From: JAEUPI01 sp044222685
Lineage (GTDB): Bacteria > Pseudomonadota > Gammaproteobacteria > Burkholderiales > Burkholderiaceae_C
DNA length: 64,000 nucleotides
Assembly (NCBI GenBank): GCA_044222685.1
Contig: JBGAMU010000002.1
Span: forward strand, 58,499-122,498
Reading direction: 5' to 3'
In this document: in pieces, positions 56,341 to 64,000 of the stretch
Numbering within the stretch: the first letter of the stretch is position 1
How the letters are laid out: each line of letters begins with the position of its first letter
The notes under the pieces: model-generated
Database searches by the model: none
Seen by the model: only the letters and a program-made list of their open reading frames with translations
Told to the model about the DNA's origin: nothing
Translations under genes and position numbers: made by a program

Positions 56341-58230
56341 TCAGCCCTTCGACTCGGCGGCAGGGTTTGGCGCCCCGTCGGGCCGCCAGACCTGGCCGAT
56401 CGACACCGCCTTCAACCTCTTCTGCCGGCCGTACCACAGGTTGACCAGTCCGCGCGAGAACATCACGGCCGAGAACATCGACGTCAGGATGCCCAGGCAG
56501 TGCACCACCGCGAATCCGCGCACCGGGCCCGAGCCGAAGGCCAGCAGCGCCAGGCCCGCGATCAGCGTGGTCACGTTCGAGTCGAGGATGGTCGCCCAGG
56601 CGCGCTCGTAGCCGGTGTGGATCGCGGCCTGCGCCGACGCGCCGCCGCGCAGCTCCTCGCGCACGCGCTCGTTGATCAGCACGTTGGCATCGATCGCCAT
56701 GCCGAGGGTCAGCGCGATGGCGGCGATGCCGGGCAGCGTCAGCGTGGCCTGCAGCATCGACAGCACGGCCACCAGCAGCAGCAGGTTGAAGGCCAGCGCC
56801 AGCGTCGAGAACACCCCGAACAGCAGGTAGTAGGCACACATGAAGGCCGCGATCGCGGCGAAACCATAGGTGACGCTGTTGAAACCCTTGTCGATGTTGT
56901 CGCGGCCGAGGCTCGGGCCGATGGTGCGCTCCTCGATGATCTCCATCGGCGCGGCCAGCGAGCCGGCGCGCAGCAGCAGCGCGGTGTCGTTGGCTTCCAC
57001 CGTGGTCATGCGGCCGGAGATCTGCACGCGGCCGCCGCCGATCTCGCTGCGGATCACCGGCGCGGTGACGACCTCGCCCTTGCCCTTCTCGAACAGCAGG
57101 ATTGCCATCCGCTTGCCGACGCTTTCGCGCGTGACGTCGCGGAAGATGCGCGCGCCTTTGGCGTCGAGCGTCAGATGGACCGCAGGCTCCTGGGTCTGGC
57201 TGTCGAAGCCGGGCTGGGCATCGGTGAGGTTCTCGCCGGTCAGGATGACCTGGCGCTTGACGATGATCGGCGCGCCGCCGCGCTCCAGATAGCGTTCGGT
57301 GCCGAACGGCACCGGCGCGTCGCCGCGCAGCGCCGCCGTGGCTTCGGTGCTCTCCTCGACCATGCGGATCTCGAGCGTCGCGGTGCGGCCGATGATGTCC
57401 TTGGCCTTGGCCGTGTCCTGCACGCCCGGCAACTGCACGACCACGCGGTCGAGACCCTGCTTCTGGATCACCGGCTCCGAGATAGCGAGCTCGTTGATGC
57501 GGTTGTGCAGCGTCGTGATGTTCTGCTGGATCGCCTGCTCCTGCACGCGCCGCGCGGCCTCGGGCTTCAGCGTGCCGGTCAGCTTGAAGTCGCTGCCGTC
57601 GCCGCTCTCGGTCCACTGCAGGTCGGGCAACTGGTCGGCCAGCACGGCCTGTGCCTGTGCGAGCACCGCGCGATCACGAAAGCGGATGGCGACGTCATTG
57701 CCCTCGCGGGTGATGCCGGCGTGGCGGATGTTCTTGTCGCGCATCAGGCTGCGCATGTCGCCGGCGAACGACTCCGCCTTCTTGGTCAGCGCCGACTTCA
57801 TGTCGACCTGCATCAGAAAATGCACGCCGCCGCGCAGGTCCAGGCCCAGGTACATCGGCAGCGCGTGCAGCGATGTCAGCCAGGCCGGCGAGCGCGACAG
57901 CAGGTTGAGCGCGACGATGTAGCTTGGGTCGTTGGCGTCGGGATTGAGCGCGCGCGAGATCGCGTCCTTGGCCTTGATCTGCGTGTCGGTGTCGGCGAAG
58001 CGGGCCTTCACCGTGTTGCCCTCGAAGTGCACGAAGTCGGCCTTCAGGCCGGCCTGCTGGAGCACCGACTCGATGCGCGGCACGACGGCGGCGTCGAGCT
58101 TCAGCGTGACCTTGCCGCTGGACACCTGCACGGCCGGTGCCTCGCCGAAGAAGTTGGGCAGCGTGTAAAGCAGACCCACCACCAGCGCCACGGCCAGCAG
58201 CAGGTACTTCCAGAGCGGGTAGCGGTTCAT
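56341..58230 (-). CDS. secD: protein translocase subunit SecD
   Basis: 629 residues, usual length. The N-terminal span (KYLLLAVALVVGLLYTLPNF), the large periplasmic P1 domain (about 30-440), and six C-terminal spans with AIDANVLINERVREELRGGA and GFAVVHCLGILTSMF are all visible. It helps pull exported chains across the membrane. Flanked by yajC (33 bases upstream) and secF. Confidence 0.97.
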   Translation of the reverse strand: MNRYPLWKYLLLAVALVVGLLYTLPNFFGEAPAVQVSSGKVTLKLDAAVVPRIESVLQQAGLKADFVHFEGNTVKARFADTDTQIKAKDAISRALNPDANDPSYIVALNLLSRSPAWLTSLHALPMYLGLDLRGGVHFLMQVDMKSALTKKAESFAGDMRSLMRDKNIRHAGITREGNDVAIRFRDRAVLAQAQAVLADQLPDLQWTESGDGSDFKLTGTLKPEAARRVQEQAIQQNITTLHNRINELAISEPVIQKQGLDRVVVQLPGVQDTAKAKDIIGRTATLEIRMVEESTEATAALRGDAPVPFGTERYLERGGAPIIVKRQVILTGENLTDAQPGFDSQTQEPAVHLTLDAKGARIFRDVTRESVGKRMAILLFEKGKGEVVTAPVIRSEIGGGRVQISGRMTTVEANDTALLLRAGSLAAPMEIIEERTIGPSLGRDNIDKGFNSVTYGFAAIAAFMCAYYLLFGVFSTLALAFNLLLLVAVLSMLQATLTLPGIAAIALTLGMAIDANVLINERVREELRGGASAQAAIHTGYERAWATILDSNVTTLIAGLALLAFGSGPVRGFAVVHCLGILTSMFSAVMFSRGLVNLWYGRQKRLKAVSIGQVWRPDGAPNPAAESKG

Positions 58231-58263
58231 GGTGGCGGACGCCGGCTCAGGCCTGGCGCGTCG

Positions 58264-58590
58264 TCACTTGACGGTGCCCTTGGGCAGCACCTGGACCACC
58301 GCCGTGCGTTGCACCTGCACCTCGACGCCGTTGGCCACCTCGACGTGCAGGTAGCTGTCGCCGAGCTTGGACACCTTGCCGATCATGCCGCCGGCGGTGA
58401 CGATCTCGTCGCCCTTGGCCAGCGCCTCGATCAGCGCCTTGTGTTCCTTCTGGCGCTTCATCTGCGGCCGGATCATGATGAAGTACAGCACCACGAACAT
58501 CAGCACCAGCGGCAGCAGGCTCATCAGGCTCGACTCGGCGCCGCCGCTGGCGGCGGGCGCGGTCTGCGCAAAGGCTTGGGAAATGAACAC
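58264..58590 (-). CDS. yajC: preprotein translocase subunit YajC
   Basis: Small single-span partner of SecDF. 108 residues from GTG 58590, which has a good ribosome site (AGAGGAA) eight bases before it; the frame is open a little further upstream. The hydrophobic helix SLLPLVLMFVVLYFIMI is followed by the family block RPQMKRQKEHKALIEAL and GDEIVTAGGMIGKV. First gene of yajC-secD-secF. Confidence 0.95.
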   Translation of the reverse strand: MFISQAFAQTAPAASGGAESSLMSLLPLVLMFVVLYFIMIRPQMKRQKEHKALIEALAKGDEIVTAGGMIGKVSKLGDSYLHVEVANGVEVQVQRTAVVQVLPKGTVK

Positions 58591-58686
58591 GTTGGTATTC
58601 CTCTCGGAAAGCACGCGCCGGCAGCGGCGGCGAAACGGCGGATTCTACGGGGAACGCCGCGTGCGCCGCGGCGGGCGGCGGCAGCC

Positions 58687-59634
58687 TCAGAAGAGGGCCA
58701 TGCTGAGCTTGCGCCGGTACTGCTCGATCACCGGATCGGCAGGGGCCGGCGCCGCCCTGCCGGCCACTTCGAGCGCACCCTTGGCCGGCTCCGCTGCGGC
58801 CGCCGCCTTGGGCGCCGGCTTGGTCATCAGCTCGAGGATCGCCACGTAGGTCTTGCGGGCCAGCTGCTCGCTCCACTCCTTGTCGCGCATCACGATCTCG
58901 AGCAGCTCGTCCATCGCCTCGGTGAAGCGCGACGCCGCGAAGTGCCGCTGCGCCAGCTCGAAGCGCGCGGCGAAGTCGCGCCGATTGGCGGCGATCGCGG
59001 CGGCCAGCGCCTGTGGGTCGCGGGCCTTGGGCGCCTGCTCGCAGGCGGCCAGCCAGTGGCCGAGGGCGGCGATCCGCGCATCCAGCGCGGTCTTGCCGGC
59101 GATCGGTTCGTAGGCCATCCGGGCCTGCGGCACGCGCCCGAGCTCGAGCAGCAGCTTGACGTAGTCACAGCGCGCGGCATCGTTGCCGGGGGCCATCGCC
59201 ACCGCCTGCTGCAGCTTGGCCAGCGCAGCGTCGGTGTCGCCGGCGGCCTCGAGCTCCTCGGCCTCCTCGACCTCGGCCTCAGCTTCGGCCTCTGCTGCCG
59301 TCGGCACGTGGCGATCGAGGAACGCGCGGATCTGCGCCTCGGGCTGCGCGCCGACGAAACCGTCGACCGGGGCGCCCTTGTCGAACATCACGCAGAACGG
59401 GATGCTGCGCACGCCGAACGCCTGGCTCAACTGGCCGGCGATCTCGGGCTGCTCGTCGCTGTTGAGCTTGGCCAGCGTGAAGCGGCCGGCATAGGCCGTC
59501 TCCAGCTTTTCCAGCAGCGGGCCCAGCGTCTTGCACGGGCCGCACCACGGTGCCCAGATGTCCAGCAGCACCGGCGCCTTCATCGAGGCGTGGATCAGGT
59601 CGGGCTCGAAGTTCTGCAGCGTGATGTCGATCAT
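58687..59634 (-). CDS. cnoX: CnoX/YbbN-type thioredoxin-TPR chaperone
   Basis: From ATG 59634 it has 315 residues. The thioredoxin domain (1-110) has an intact WCGPC at residues 30-34, unlike E. coli CnoX (SXXC), so it may have true redox activity. An acidic linker (AEAEAEAEVEEAEEL) is followed by TPR-like helices (about 130-280). CnoX cooperates with GroEL to protect and hand over oxidised proteins, which links it to the groESL locus in this window. Divergent from purE. Confidence 0.9.
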   Translation of the reverse strand: MIDITLQNFEPDLIHASMKAPVLLDIWAPWCGPCKTLGPLLEKLETAYAGRFTLAKLNSDEQPEIAGQLSQAFGVRSIPFCVMFDKGAPVDGFVGAQPEAQIRAFLDRHVPTAAEAEAEAEVEEAEELEAAGDTDAALAKLQQAVAMAPGNDAARCDYVKLLLELGRVPQARMAYEPIAGKTALDARIAALGHWLAACEQAPKARDPQALAAAIAANRRDFAARFELAQRHFAASRFTEAMDELLEIVMRDKEWSEQLARKTYVAILELMTKPAPKAAAAAEPAKGALEVAGRAAPAPADPVIEQYRRKLSMALF

Positions 59635-59709
59635 GGCGTCGTTGCGAAGGCCGTTGACAGCGGTAGGTGAGGGTGCCCCGCCTACAATGCAAGCCGGTCT
59701 ACAGGCTGA

Positions 59710-60228
59710 ATGCGAAAGAGAGCGACTTCCGTGTCCACCGAAGCGCCCGTCGTCGGTGTGCTGATGGGTTCGTCCAGCGATTGGGAGACCCTGCAGCACG
59801 CGGCCCGGATTCTCGCCGAGTTCGGGGTCGCTCATGAATGCCGGGTCGTTTCGGCGCACCGCATGCCCGACGACCTGTTCGCCTATGCCGAGGGTGCTCT
59901 GGCACGTGGCCTGCGCGCGATCATCGCCGGCGCGGGCGGCGCCGCCCACCTGCCGGGCATGCTGGCCGCCAAGACGGTGGTGCCGGTGCTCGGCGTGCCA
60001 GTGGCCAGCCGCCACCTGAACGGCGTGGACTCGTTGCATTCGATCGTGCAGATGCCCACCGGCATTCCGGTGGCCACCTTCGCGATCGGCCATGCCGGCG
60101 CGGCCAACGCCGCGCTGTTCGCGGTGGCCATGCTGGCCCACGACGACGCAGCCCTGCGCGAGCGGCTGCTGGCCTTCCGTGTGCGCCAGACCGAAGCCGC
60201 GCGCGCGATGAGCCAGGAACTGCGGTGA
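59710..60228 (+). CDS. purE: N5-carboxyaminoimidazole ribonucleotide mutase
   Basis: Converts N5-CAIR to CAIR in purine synthesis. 172 residues. VGVLMGSSSDWETLQHAA, VVSAHRMPDDLF and GAGGAAHLPGMLAAKT are the family's active-site blocks. GTG 59731 is an alternative start. The stop overlaps the purK start (GTGA), so the two products, which act in sequence, are made together. Confidence 0.97.
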   Translation: MRKRATSVSTEAPVVGVLMGSSSDWETLQHAARILAEFGVAHECRVVSAHRMPDDLFAYAEGALARGLRAIIAGAGGAAHLPGMLAAKTVVPVLGVPVASRHLNGVDSLHSIVQMPTGIPVATFAIGHAGAANAALFAVAMLAHDDAALRERLLAFRVRQTEAARAMSQELR

Positions 60229-61406
60229 CCGGGCCGGCTCCGGTCAAGCCGGGCAGCACCCTCGGCGTGCTCGGCGGTGGGCAACTCGGCCGCATGTTCG
60301 TGCATGCGGCGCAGCGCCTGGGCTACCGCTGCAGCGTGCTCGATCCCGATGCCGAGTCGCCGGCCGGTTCGGTGGCCGAGTCGCACATCCGCGCCGACTA
60401 TCTCGACGACGCCGGCCTCATGCGCCTGGCCGGCGAAGCGCAGGCCATCACCACCGAGTTCGAGAACGTGCCGGCACAGGCGCTGCGGCAACTGGCCGCG
60501 CGTCGGCCGGTGGCGCCGGGCGCGGACGCGGTGGCGATCTGCCAGGATCGTGCGCTCGAGAAGGCTCATTTCGCCGCCTGCGGCGTGGCTTGCGCGCCGT
60601 ATCAGGTGATCGATTCGGAGGCCACGCTCGCCAGCGTGCCCGACGCGCTGCTGCCCGGCATCCTGAAGACCAGCCGGCTCGGCTACGACGGCAAGGGCCA
60701 GCGCAGTGTGGCCGACCGTGCCGCGCTGGTGCAGGCCTGGCGTGAGCTGCGCGGCGTGCCCTGCGTACTCGAGCAGCGCCTGGCGCTGGCGCGCGAGGTC
60801 AGCGTGGTGCTGGCACGCGCCGCCGATGGCCGCCACGTCCACTTCGCTCCGTTGCAGAACGTCCATCGCGACGGCATCCTCGCGCTCACCCAGTGGCCCG
60901 CGCCCGACGTGACGGCGCACGTGCAGGCGCAGGCGGTCGAGGCCGCGCGGGCGATCGCCGAGTCGATGCGTTATGTCGGCGTGCTTTGCGTCGAGTTCTT
61001 CGTGCTGACCGATGGCCGCCTGTGCGCCAACGAGATGGCGCCGCGGCCGCACAACTCCGGCCACTGCACCATCGATGCCAGCGACTGCAGCCAGTTCGAG
61101 CTGCAGGTGCGCGCGCTGGCCGGCCTGCCGCTGGTCACCCCGCGCGCCCATTCGGCAGCGGCGATGCTCAATCTGCTGGGCGATCTGTGGCTGGGGGCGG
61201 ACGGCTCCGTGCGCGAGCCGCCGTGGCGCGAGGTCCTCGCGCTGCCCGGCATGCACCTGCACCTGTACGGCAAGCGCGCAGCCCGCGCCGGCCGCAAGAT
61301 GGGTCACCTGACGGTGACGGCGCCGACCCCCGAGCAGGCCATGCAGGTCACGCGCGAGGCGGCGCGCCGTCTGGCGCTGGCCTGGCCGCTGGCTGCGGCC
61401 GCATGA
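60225..61406 (+). CDS. purK: N5-carboxyaminoimidazole ribonucleotide synthase
   Basis: ATP- and bicarbonate-dependent carboxylation of AIR. From GTG 60225 it has 393 residues. STLGVLGGGQLGRMFVHAA opens the ATP-grasp fold, and EMAPRPHNSGHCTIDA is the family active-site block. The open frame reaches back into purE in another frame, but that part is not PurK. It precedes the Sua5 gene by 58 bases. Confidence 0.96.
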   Translation: MTGPAPVKPGSTLGVLGGGQLGRMFVHAAQRLGYRCSVLDPDAESPAGSVAESHIRADYLDDAGLMRLAGEAQAITTEFENVPAQALRQLAARRPVAPGADAVAICQDRALEKAHFAACGVACAPYQVIDSEATLASVPDALLPGILKTSRLGYDGKGQRSVADRAALVQAWRELRGVPCVLEQRLALAREVSVVLARAADGRHVHFAPLQNVHRDGILALTQWPAPDVTAHVQAQAVEAARAIAESMRYVGVLCVEFFVLTDGRLCANEMAPRPHNSGHCTIDASDCSQFELQVRALAGLPLVTPRAHSAAAMLNLLGDLWLGADGSVREPPWREVLALPGMHLHLYGKRAARAGRKMGHLTVTAPTPEQAMQVTREAARRLALAWPLAAAA

Positions 61407-61464
61407 GCGCGACGGGCCGCGCGCGAACGCGTGTTCTGCCCCGCGCAGTACGAAGGATTGCCCT

Positions 61465-62436
61465 GTGAATCTGCTCGACGGCCGACGCGCCGACGACGTC
61501 GACCGTGCCGCGCGCCAGTTGGCCGACGGCGGGCTGGTGGCGATGCCGACCGAGACGGTCTACGGCCTGGCCGCGCGTGCCGACGACGATCACGCAGTCG
61601 CCACGATCTTCACCACCAAGGGCCGGCCGGCGGACCACCCGCTGATCGTGCACGTGCTCGATCGCCGTGCGGCGGAGGGCTTCGCCGACCACCTTGGCGA
61701 CGATGCGGCGCGGCTGATCGACGCGTTCTGGCCCGGGCCCGTCACGGTCATCGTTCGCCGTGCGGCCGGGCGTGCCGATGCGGCGGCAGCGCGCCTCGCC
61801 ACGATCGCGCTGCGCTGCCCGGCGCATCCGGTGGCGCGTGCGCTGCTGGCGCGTTGCCGCGAACTGGGCGTCGAAGGCCTGGCGGCGCCGAGTGCCAACC
61901 GCTTCGGCGGCGTCAGCCCGACCACGGCCGAGCATGTGCGTGCCGAGTTCGGCGAGTCGTTGCTCGTGCTCGACGGCGGCGCCTGCGAGCTGGGCATCGA
62001 GTCGAGCATCATCGATTGCTCGCGCGCGGCGCCGGTGTTGCTGCGCCCCGGCGTGCTGCCGCGTGACCGCCTCGAGTCGGTGCTGGGCCGTCCGCTGGCC
62101 GATCCCGGCGACGACGCCACCGCGGCGCCGGGCACGCTGGACAGCCACTACGCGCCGGCCGCCACGCTGCGGCTGATGTCGGCCGAGCAGCTGCGCCAGG
62201 CGATGGCCATGCTGCCGGCGGCGATGAGCGGGCTGGCTGTATATTCGCGCACCGCGCCGCGGCGTCCGTGGGTCCGGTCGATGCCCGACGACGCCCGGGC
62301 AGTGGCCCACGAGCTGTACGCGGTGCTGCGGGAGTTCGACGCTCGCGGCGTCAAGTTGATCTGGGTCGAGCAGCCGCCGGACACGCCCGAATGGGAAGGC
62401 GTCAACGACAGGCTGCAGCGCGCGGCCGCGCCCTGA
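61465..62436 (+). CDS. L-threonylcarbamoyladenylate synthase, Sua5 type
   Basis: Makes the activated threonylcarbamoyl used for t6A37 in tRNAs that read ANN codons. 323 residues. The YrdC-like domain (about 1-205) has MPTETVYGLAARADDD, KGRPADHPLIVHV and PSANRFGGVSPTTAEHV; the C-terminal Sua5 domain (about 215-320) closes the active site. TsaB, which acts in the next step, begins 1.3 kb downstream, so t6A genes are loosely clustered here. Confidence 0.94.
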   Translation: MNLLDGRRADDVDRAARQLADGGLVAMPTETVYGLAARADDDHAVATIFTTKGRPADHPLIVHVLDRRAAEGFADHLGDDAARLIDAFWPGPVTVIVRRAAGRADAAAARLATIALRCPAHPVARALLARCRELGVEGLAAPSANRFGGVSPTTAEHVRAEFGESLLVLDGGACELGIESSIIDCSRAAPVLLRPGVLPRDRLESVLGRPLADPGDDATAAPGTLDSHYAPAATLRLMSAEQLRQAMAMLPAAMSGLAVYSRTAPRRPWVRSMPDDARAVAHELYAVLREFDARGVKLIWVEQPPDTPEWEGVNDRLQRAAAP

Positions 62437-62476
62437 GGCGCGCGCGGCGTCACGACTTCAACCGGAACCGATTGCG

Positions 62477-63394
62477 ATGGTGACTTGGAAATCCTGCCGC
62501 CGCGCGGCTGCCCTGGCCGCGACGCTGCTGGCCGCCTGGCTGCAGACATCCTGCGGTGGCGGCACCTCGCAGATCGAGCCCTTCCAGCCGCGGCAGGTGA
62601 TCGTGCTCGGCGACGACTACTCGGTGCTGCAGGCCGACGCCAAGCACTTCAGCATCAACTACCTCGACACCAACGGCGTGTTCGACTGCAGCCAGTACGC
62701 CATCTGGACGCAGATCGTCGTCGCCAACTTCGGCCTGTCGCTGGATCGCTGCCCCAACGCCTCGCTGGGGACGGGCGGCATCACACGCGGCGCGCCCGCT
62801 GCCAAGGCGGCCGACCTCGACGCGCAGATCGATGCGCAGATCGCCGCCGGCGCGCTGACCTCGAAGGATCTCTTCCTGCTGATGATCGGCGTCAACGACA
62901 TCATCGAGATCTACGAGCAGAACCTCGGCGCTGCCGAGGCCGCCGCGCGGGGTCGCCACGTTGCCGAACAGATCAACCGCCTCATCACTGGCGGCGCCCG
63001 GGTCGTCGTGTCGACGCTGCCGGATCTCGGCCTGACGCCTTACGCCCGCGCCAAGGACGCAGCCACCCCGGGGCAGGCCGCGGTGCTGACCGAGCTGACG
63101 GCCGCGTACAACGCACGCGTGCGGGTCGACATCGTGCAGGACGGACGGTCGATCGGGCTGATCCTGGCCGATGACCTGAGCCTCGCGATGACGCGCAACC
63201 CGTCGCTCTACCTGCTGTCGAACGTGACCGACGCCGCCTGCACCACCGCCGTGCCCGACTGCACGACGTCGACGCTGGTCGCCGGTGCCACGGGCACCTC
63301 GCATCTGTGGGCCGACGACCGCCGCTTCGGCCCCATTGCACAGTCGCAGCTGGCCAACCTGGCCATCACCCGCGCCCGCAACAACCCGTTCTGA
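62477..63394 (+). CDS. SGNH/GDSL-like lipoprotein with altered catalytic residues
   Basis: 305 residues. The lipobox LQTSC places Cys26 as the lipidated residue. The fold blocks of an SGNH hydrolase are visible, but block I reads GDDYS (45-49) where active enzymes have GDS, and block V reads WADDRR (278-283) where DxxH or ADDLH is usual. Block III GVND (138-141) is intact. The sequence therefore suggests a non-hydrolytic or differently acting relative. It lies after the Sua5 gene and is convergent with the SemiSWEET gene. Confidence 0.8.
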   Translation: MVTWKSCRRAAALAATLLAAWLQTSCGGGTSQIEPFQPRQVIVLGDDYSVLQADAKHFSINYLDTNGVFDCSQYAIWTQIVVANFGLSLDRCPNASLGTGGITRGAPAAKAADLDAQIDAQIAAGALTSKDLFLLMIGVNDIIEIYEQNLGAAEAAARGRHVAEQINRLITGGARVVVSTLPDLGLTPYARAKDAATPGQAAVLTELTAAYNARVRVDIVQDGRSIGLILADDLSLAMTRNPSLYLLSNVTDAACTTAVPDCTTSTLVAGATGTSHLWADDRRFGPIAQSQLANLAITRARNNPF

Positions 63395-63404
63395 GCGGCA
63401 GCGG

Positions 63405-63674
63405 CTAGGCGTCCCGCCGCGCGCGCGCCCACCAGGCCAGCACGAGGATGGTGCCGGCCAGCGCCAGCGTCACGGCATTGGCCAGGATGATCGGCCACTG
63501 CGCGAGCATCACGCCGTAGACCAGCCACAGCGTGATGCCGGCGCAGAACAGCCCGTACATGCGCAACGACAGGCCGTTGAAGTCGCGCGTGCGCAGGCTG
63601 TGCCAGACCTGCGGCACGAACGACACCGTCGTCAGCGCGGCGGCGATGTAGCCCACCAGGTCGATCTCGTTCAT
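63405..63674 (-). CDS. SemiSWEET family sugar transporter
   Basis: From ATG 63674 (MNEIDLVGYIAAALTT) it has 89 residues with three hydrophobic spans, the half-SWEET topology. The PQ motif appears in TVSFVPQVWHSLRTRDFNG. SemiSWEETs work as dimers moving sugars along their gradient; the substrate is not shown. The alternative start at 63689 adds five basic residues. Ends RARRDA after a last span ending WWARARR. Confidence 0.9.
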   Translation of the reverse strand: MNEIDLVGYIAAALTTVSFVPQVWHSLRTRDFNGLSLRMYGLFCAGITLWLVYGVMLAQWPIILANAVTLALAGTILVLAWWARARRDA

Positions 63675-63751
63675 GCGTCGACTCGGCAAGGGTGGCTGAT
63701 GAGGGGCTCGGGCATGTCGACGATGATCGCACGGCTACACTGGCGCCCCTC

Positions 63752-64000
63752 ATGCAAGCGCGCCTGCTGGCTCTCGATACGTCCACCGAGGGCCTGGCCC
63801 TCGCGATCGGCGGGCCGGGCGGACCGTGGTTGCTCAACGAACCGGGAGGTGCCCGCGCGTCGTCACGCGTGCTTCCCGCCGTGCAGGAGCTGCTCGCCGC
63901 GGCGCAGTTCGACGTGCATCAGCTCGACGCGATCGCGTTCGGCGCCGGCCCCGGCGCGTTCACCGGGCTGCGCACCGCCTGTGCCGTGGCACAGGGCCTG
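63752..64000 (+). CDS. tsaB: tRNA threonylcarbamoyladenosine biosynthesis protein TsaB (3' end outside window)
   Basis: 83 residues are seen, starting MQARLLALDTSTEGLALAIG, the ASKHA-fold opening of TsaB. The block AFGAGPGAFTGLRTACAVAQ is diagnostic. TsaB partners TsaD and TsaE in t6A tRNA modification, the pathway fed by the Sua5-type protein encoded upstream. The window ends before the C-terminal part. Confidence 0.93.
   Translation, partial: MQARLLALDTSTEGLALAIGGPGGPWLLNEPGGARASSRVLPAVQELLAAAQFDVHQLDAIAFGAGPGAFTGLRTACAVAQGL

Noticed and set aside
55270..59670. A 1466-codon open frame on the plus strand opposite secDF, yajC and cnoX
   Set aside because: High-GC antisense shadow; the composition is His/Asp/Arg/Gln biased, and the other strand carries clearly conserved genes. 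The same applies to a 1277-codon frame at 40048-43881.
59654..59688. TTGACA and TACAAT upstream of purE as a promoter
   Set aside because: The spacer is 23 bases, too long for sigma70. TACAAT alone may be a -10, but no -35 at the right distance was found.

Overview
The window is a gene-dense stretch of ordinary chromosome from a high-GC betaproteobacterium. Gene content, gene order and protein sequence all point to Burkholderiales, near the Rubrivivax/Leptothrix/Ideonella group (inferred by eye, no search run). The type IV pilus set pilB-pilC-pilD lies with coaE-zapD-yacG. The order ffh / ccsA-like / PP0621 family / pilS-pilR-ampD / nrdA-nrdB / histone-like gene is also typical, as are def-fmt-htpX and yajC-secD-secF. 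There are 61 intact protein genes (two cut by the window edges), one interrupted groES, and two tRNAs. I see no insertion sequence, integrase, prophage, CRISPR array or rRNA.

Left part (1-20 kb): groES-groEL on the minus strand, driven by a sigma70-type promoter with a CIRCE operator, but groES carries an in-frame TAG at codon 69. Then come yacG, zapD, coaE, pilD, pilC and pilB (minus), tRNA-Pro(CGG), ispB (minus), and rplU-rpmA-obgE-proB (plus). These are followed by rppH (minus), proS and a lytic transglycosylase (plus), and ubiX-grxD, a beta-barrel-like secreted protein, prmC-prfA and hemA (all minus).

Middle (20-36 kb): a small membrane protein, miaB, tRNA-Met(CAT), ftsY, a DUF2726 protein, ffh, a CcsA/YpjD-type protein, the PP0621-family protein, pilS-pilR, ampD, and class Ia ribonucleotide reductase nrdA-nrdB. 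nrdA has a long leader and a promoter flanked by possible NrdR boxes; strong hairpins lie between nrdA and nrdB. A Lys/Ala-rich histone H1-like gene with a clear terminator follows.

Right part (36-64 kb): a lower-GC orphan helical-repeat gene next to purC; central carbon genes fba, pyk, maeB and pgk; azlC-azlD; a head-GIN protein; a lipoprotein; htpX-fmt-def; a LysM protein-dprA-smg operon; a DUF1631 protein; secF-secD-yajC; cnoX; purE-purK; Sua5-type tsaC; an SGNH-like lipoprotein that seems to lack catalytic Ser and His; a SemiSWEET transporter; and the start of tsaB.

Most of the genes are housekeeping: folding and secretion (GroE, SRP/FtsY, SecDF-YajC, CnoX, HtpX), translation (prfA/prmC, fmt/def, proS, miaB, tsaB/tsaC), dNTP and purine supply, glycolysis, and type IV pilus assembly with its PilSR regulator. 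I found no convincing new multi-gene system. The strongest anomaly is the amber codon in groES. Next are the nrd regulatory region, the orphan gene at 36.3-37.4 kb, the SGNH-like protein with altered catalytic residues, and the shortened HtpX N-terminus.
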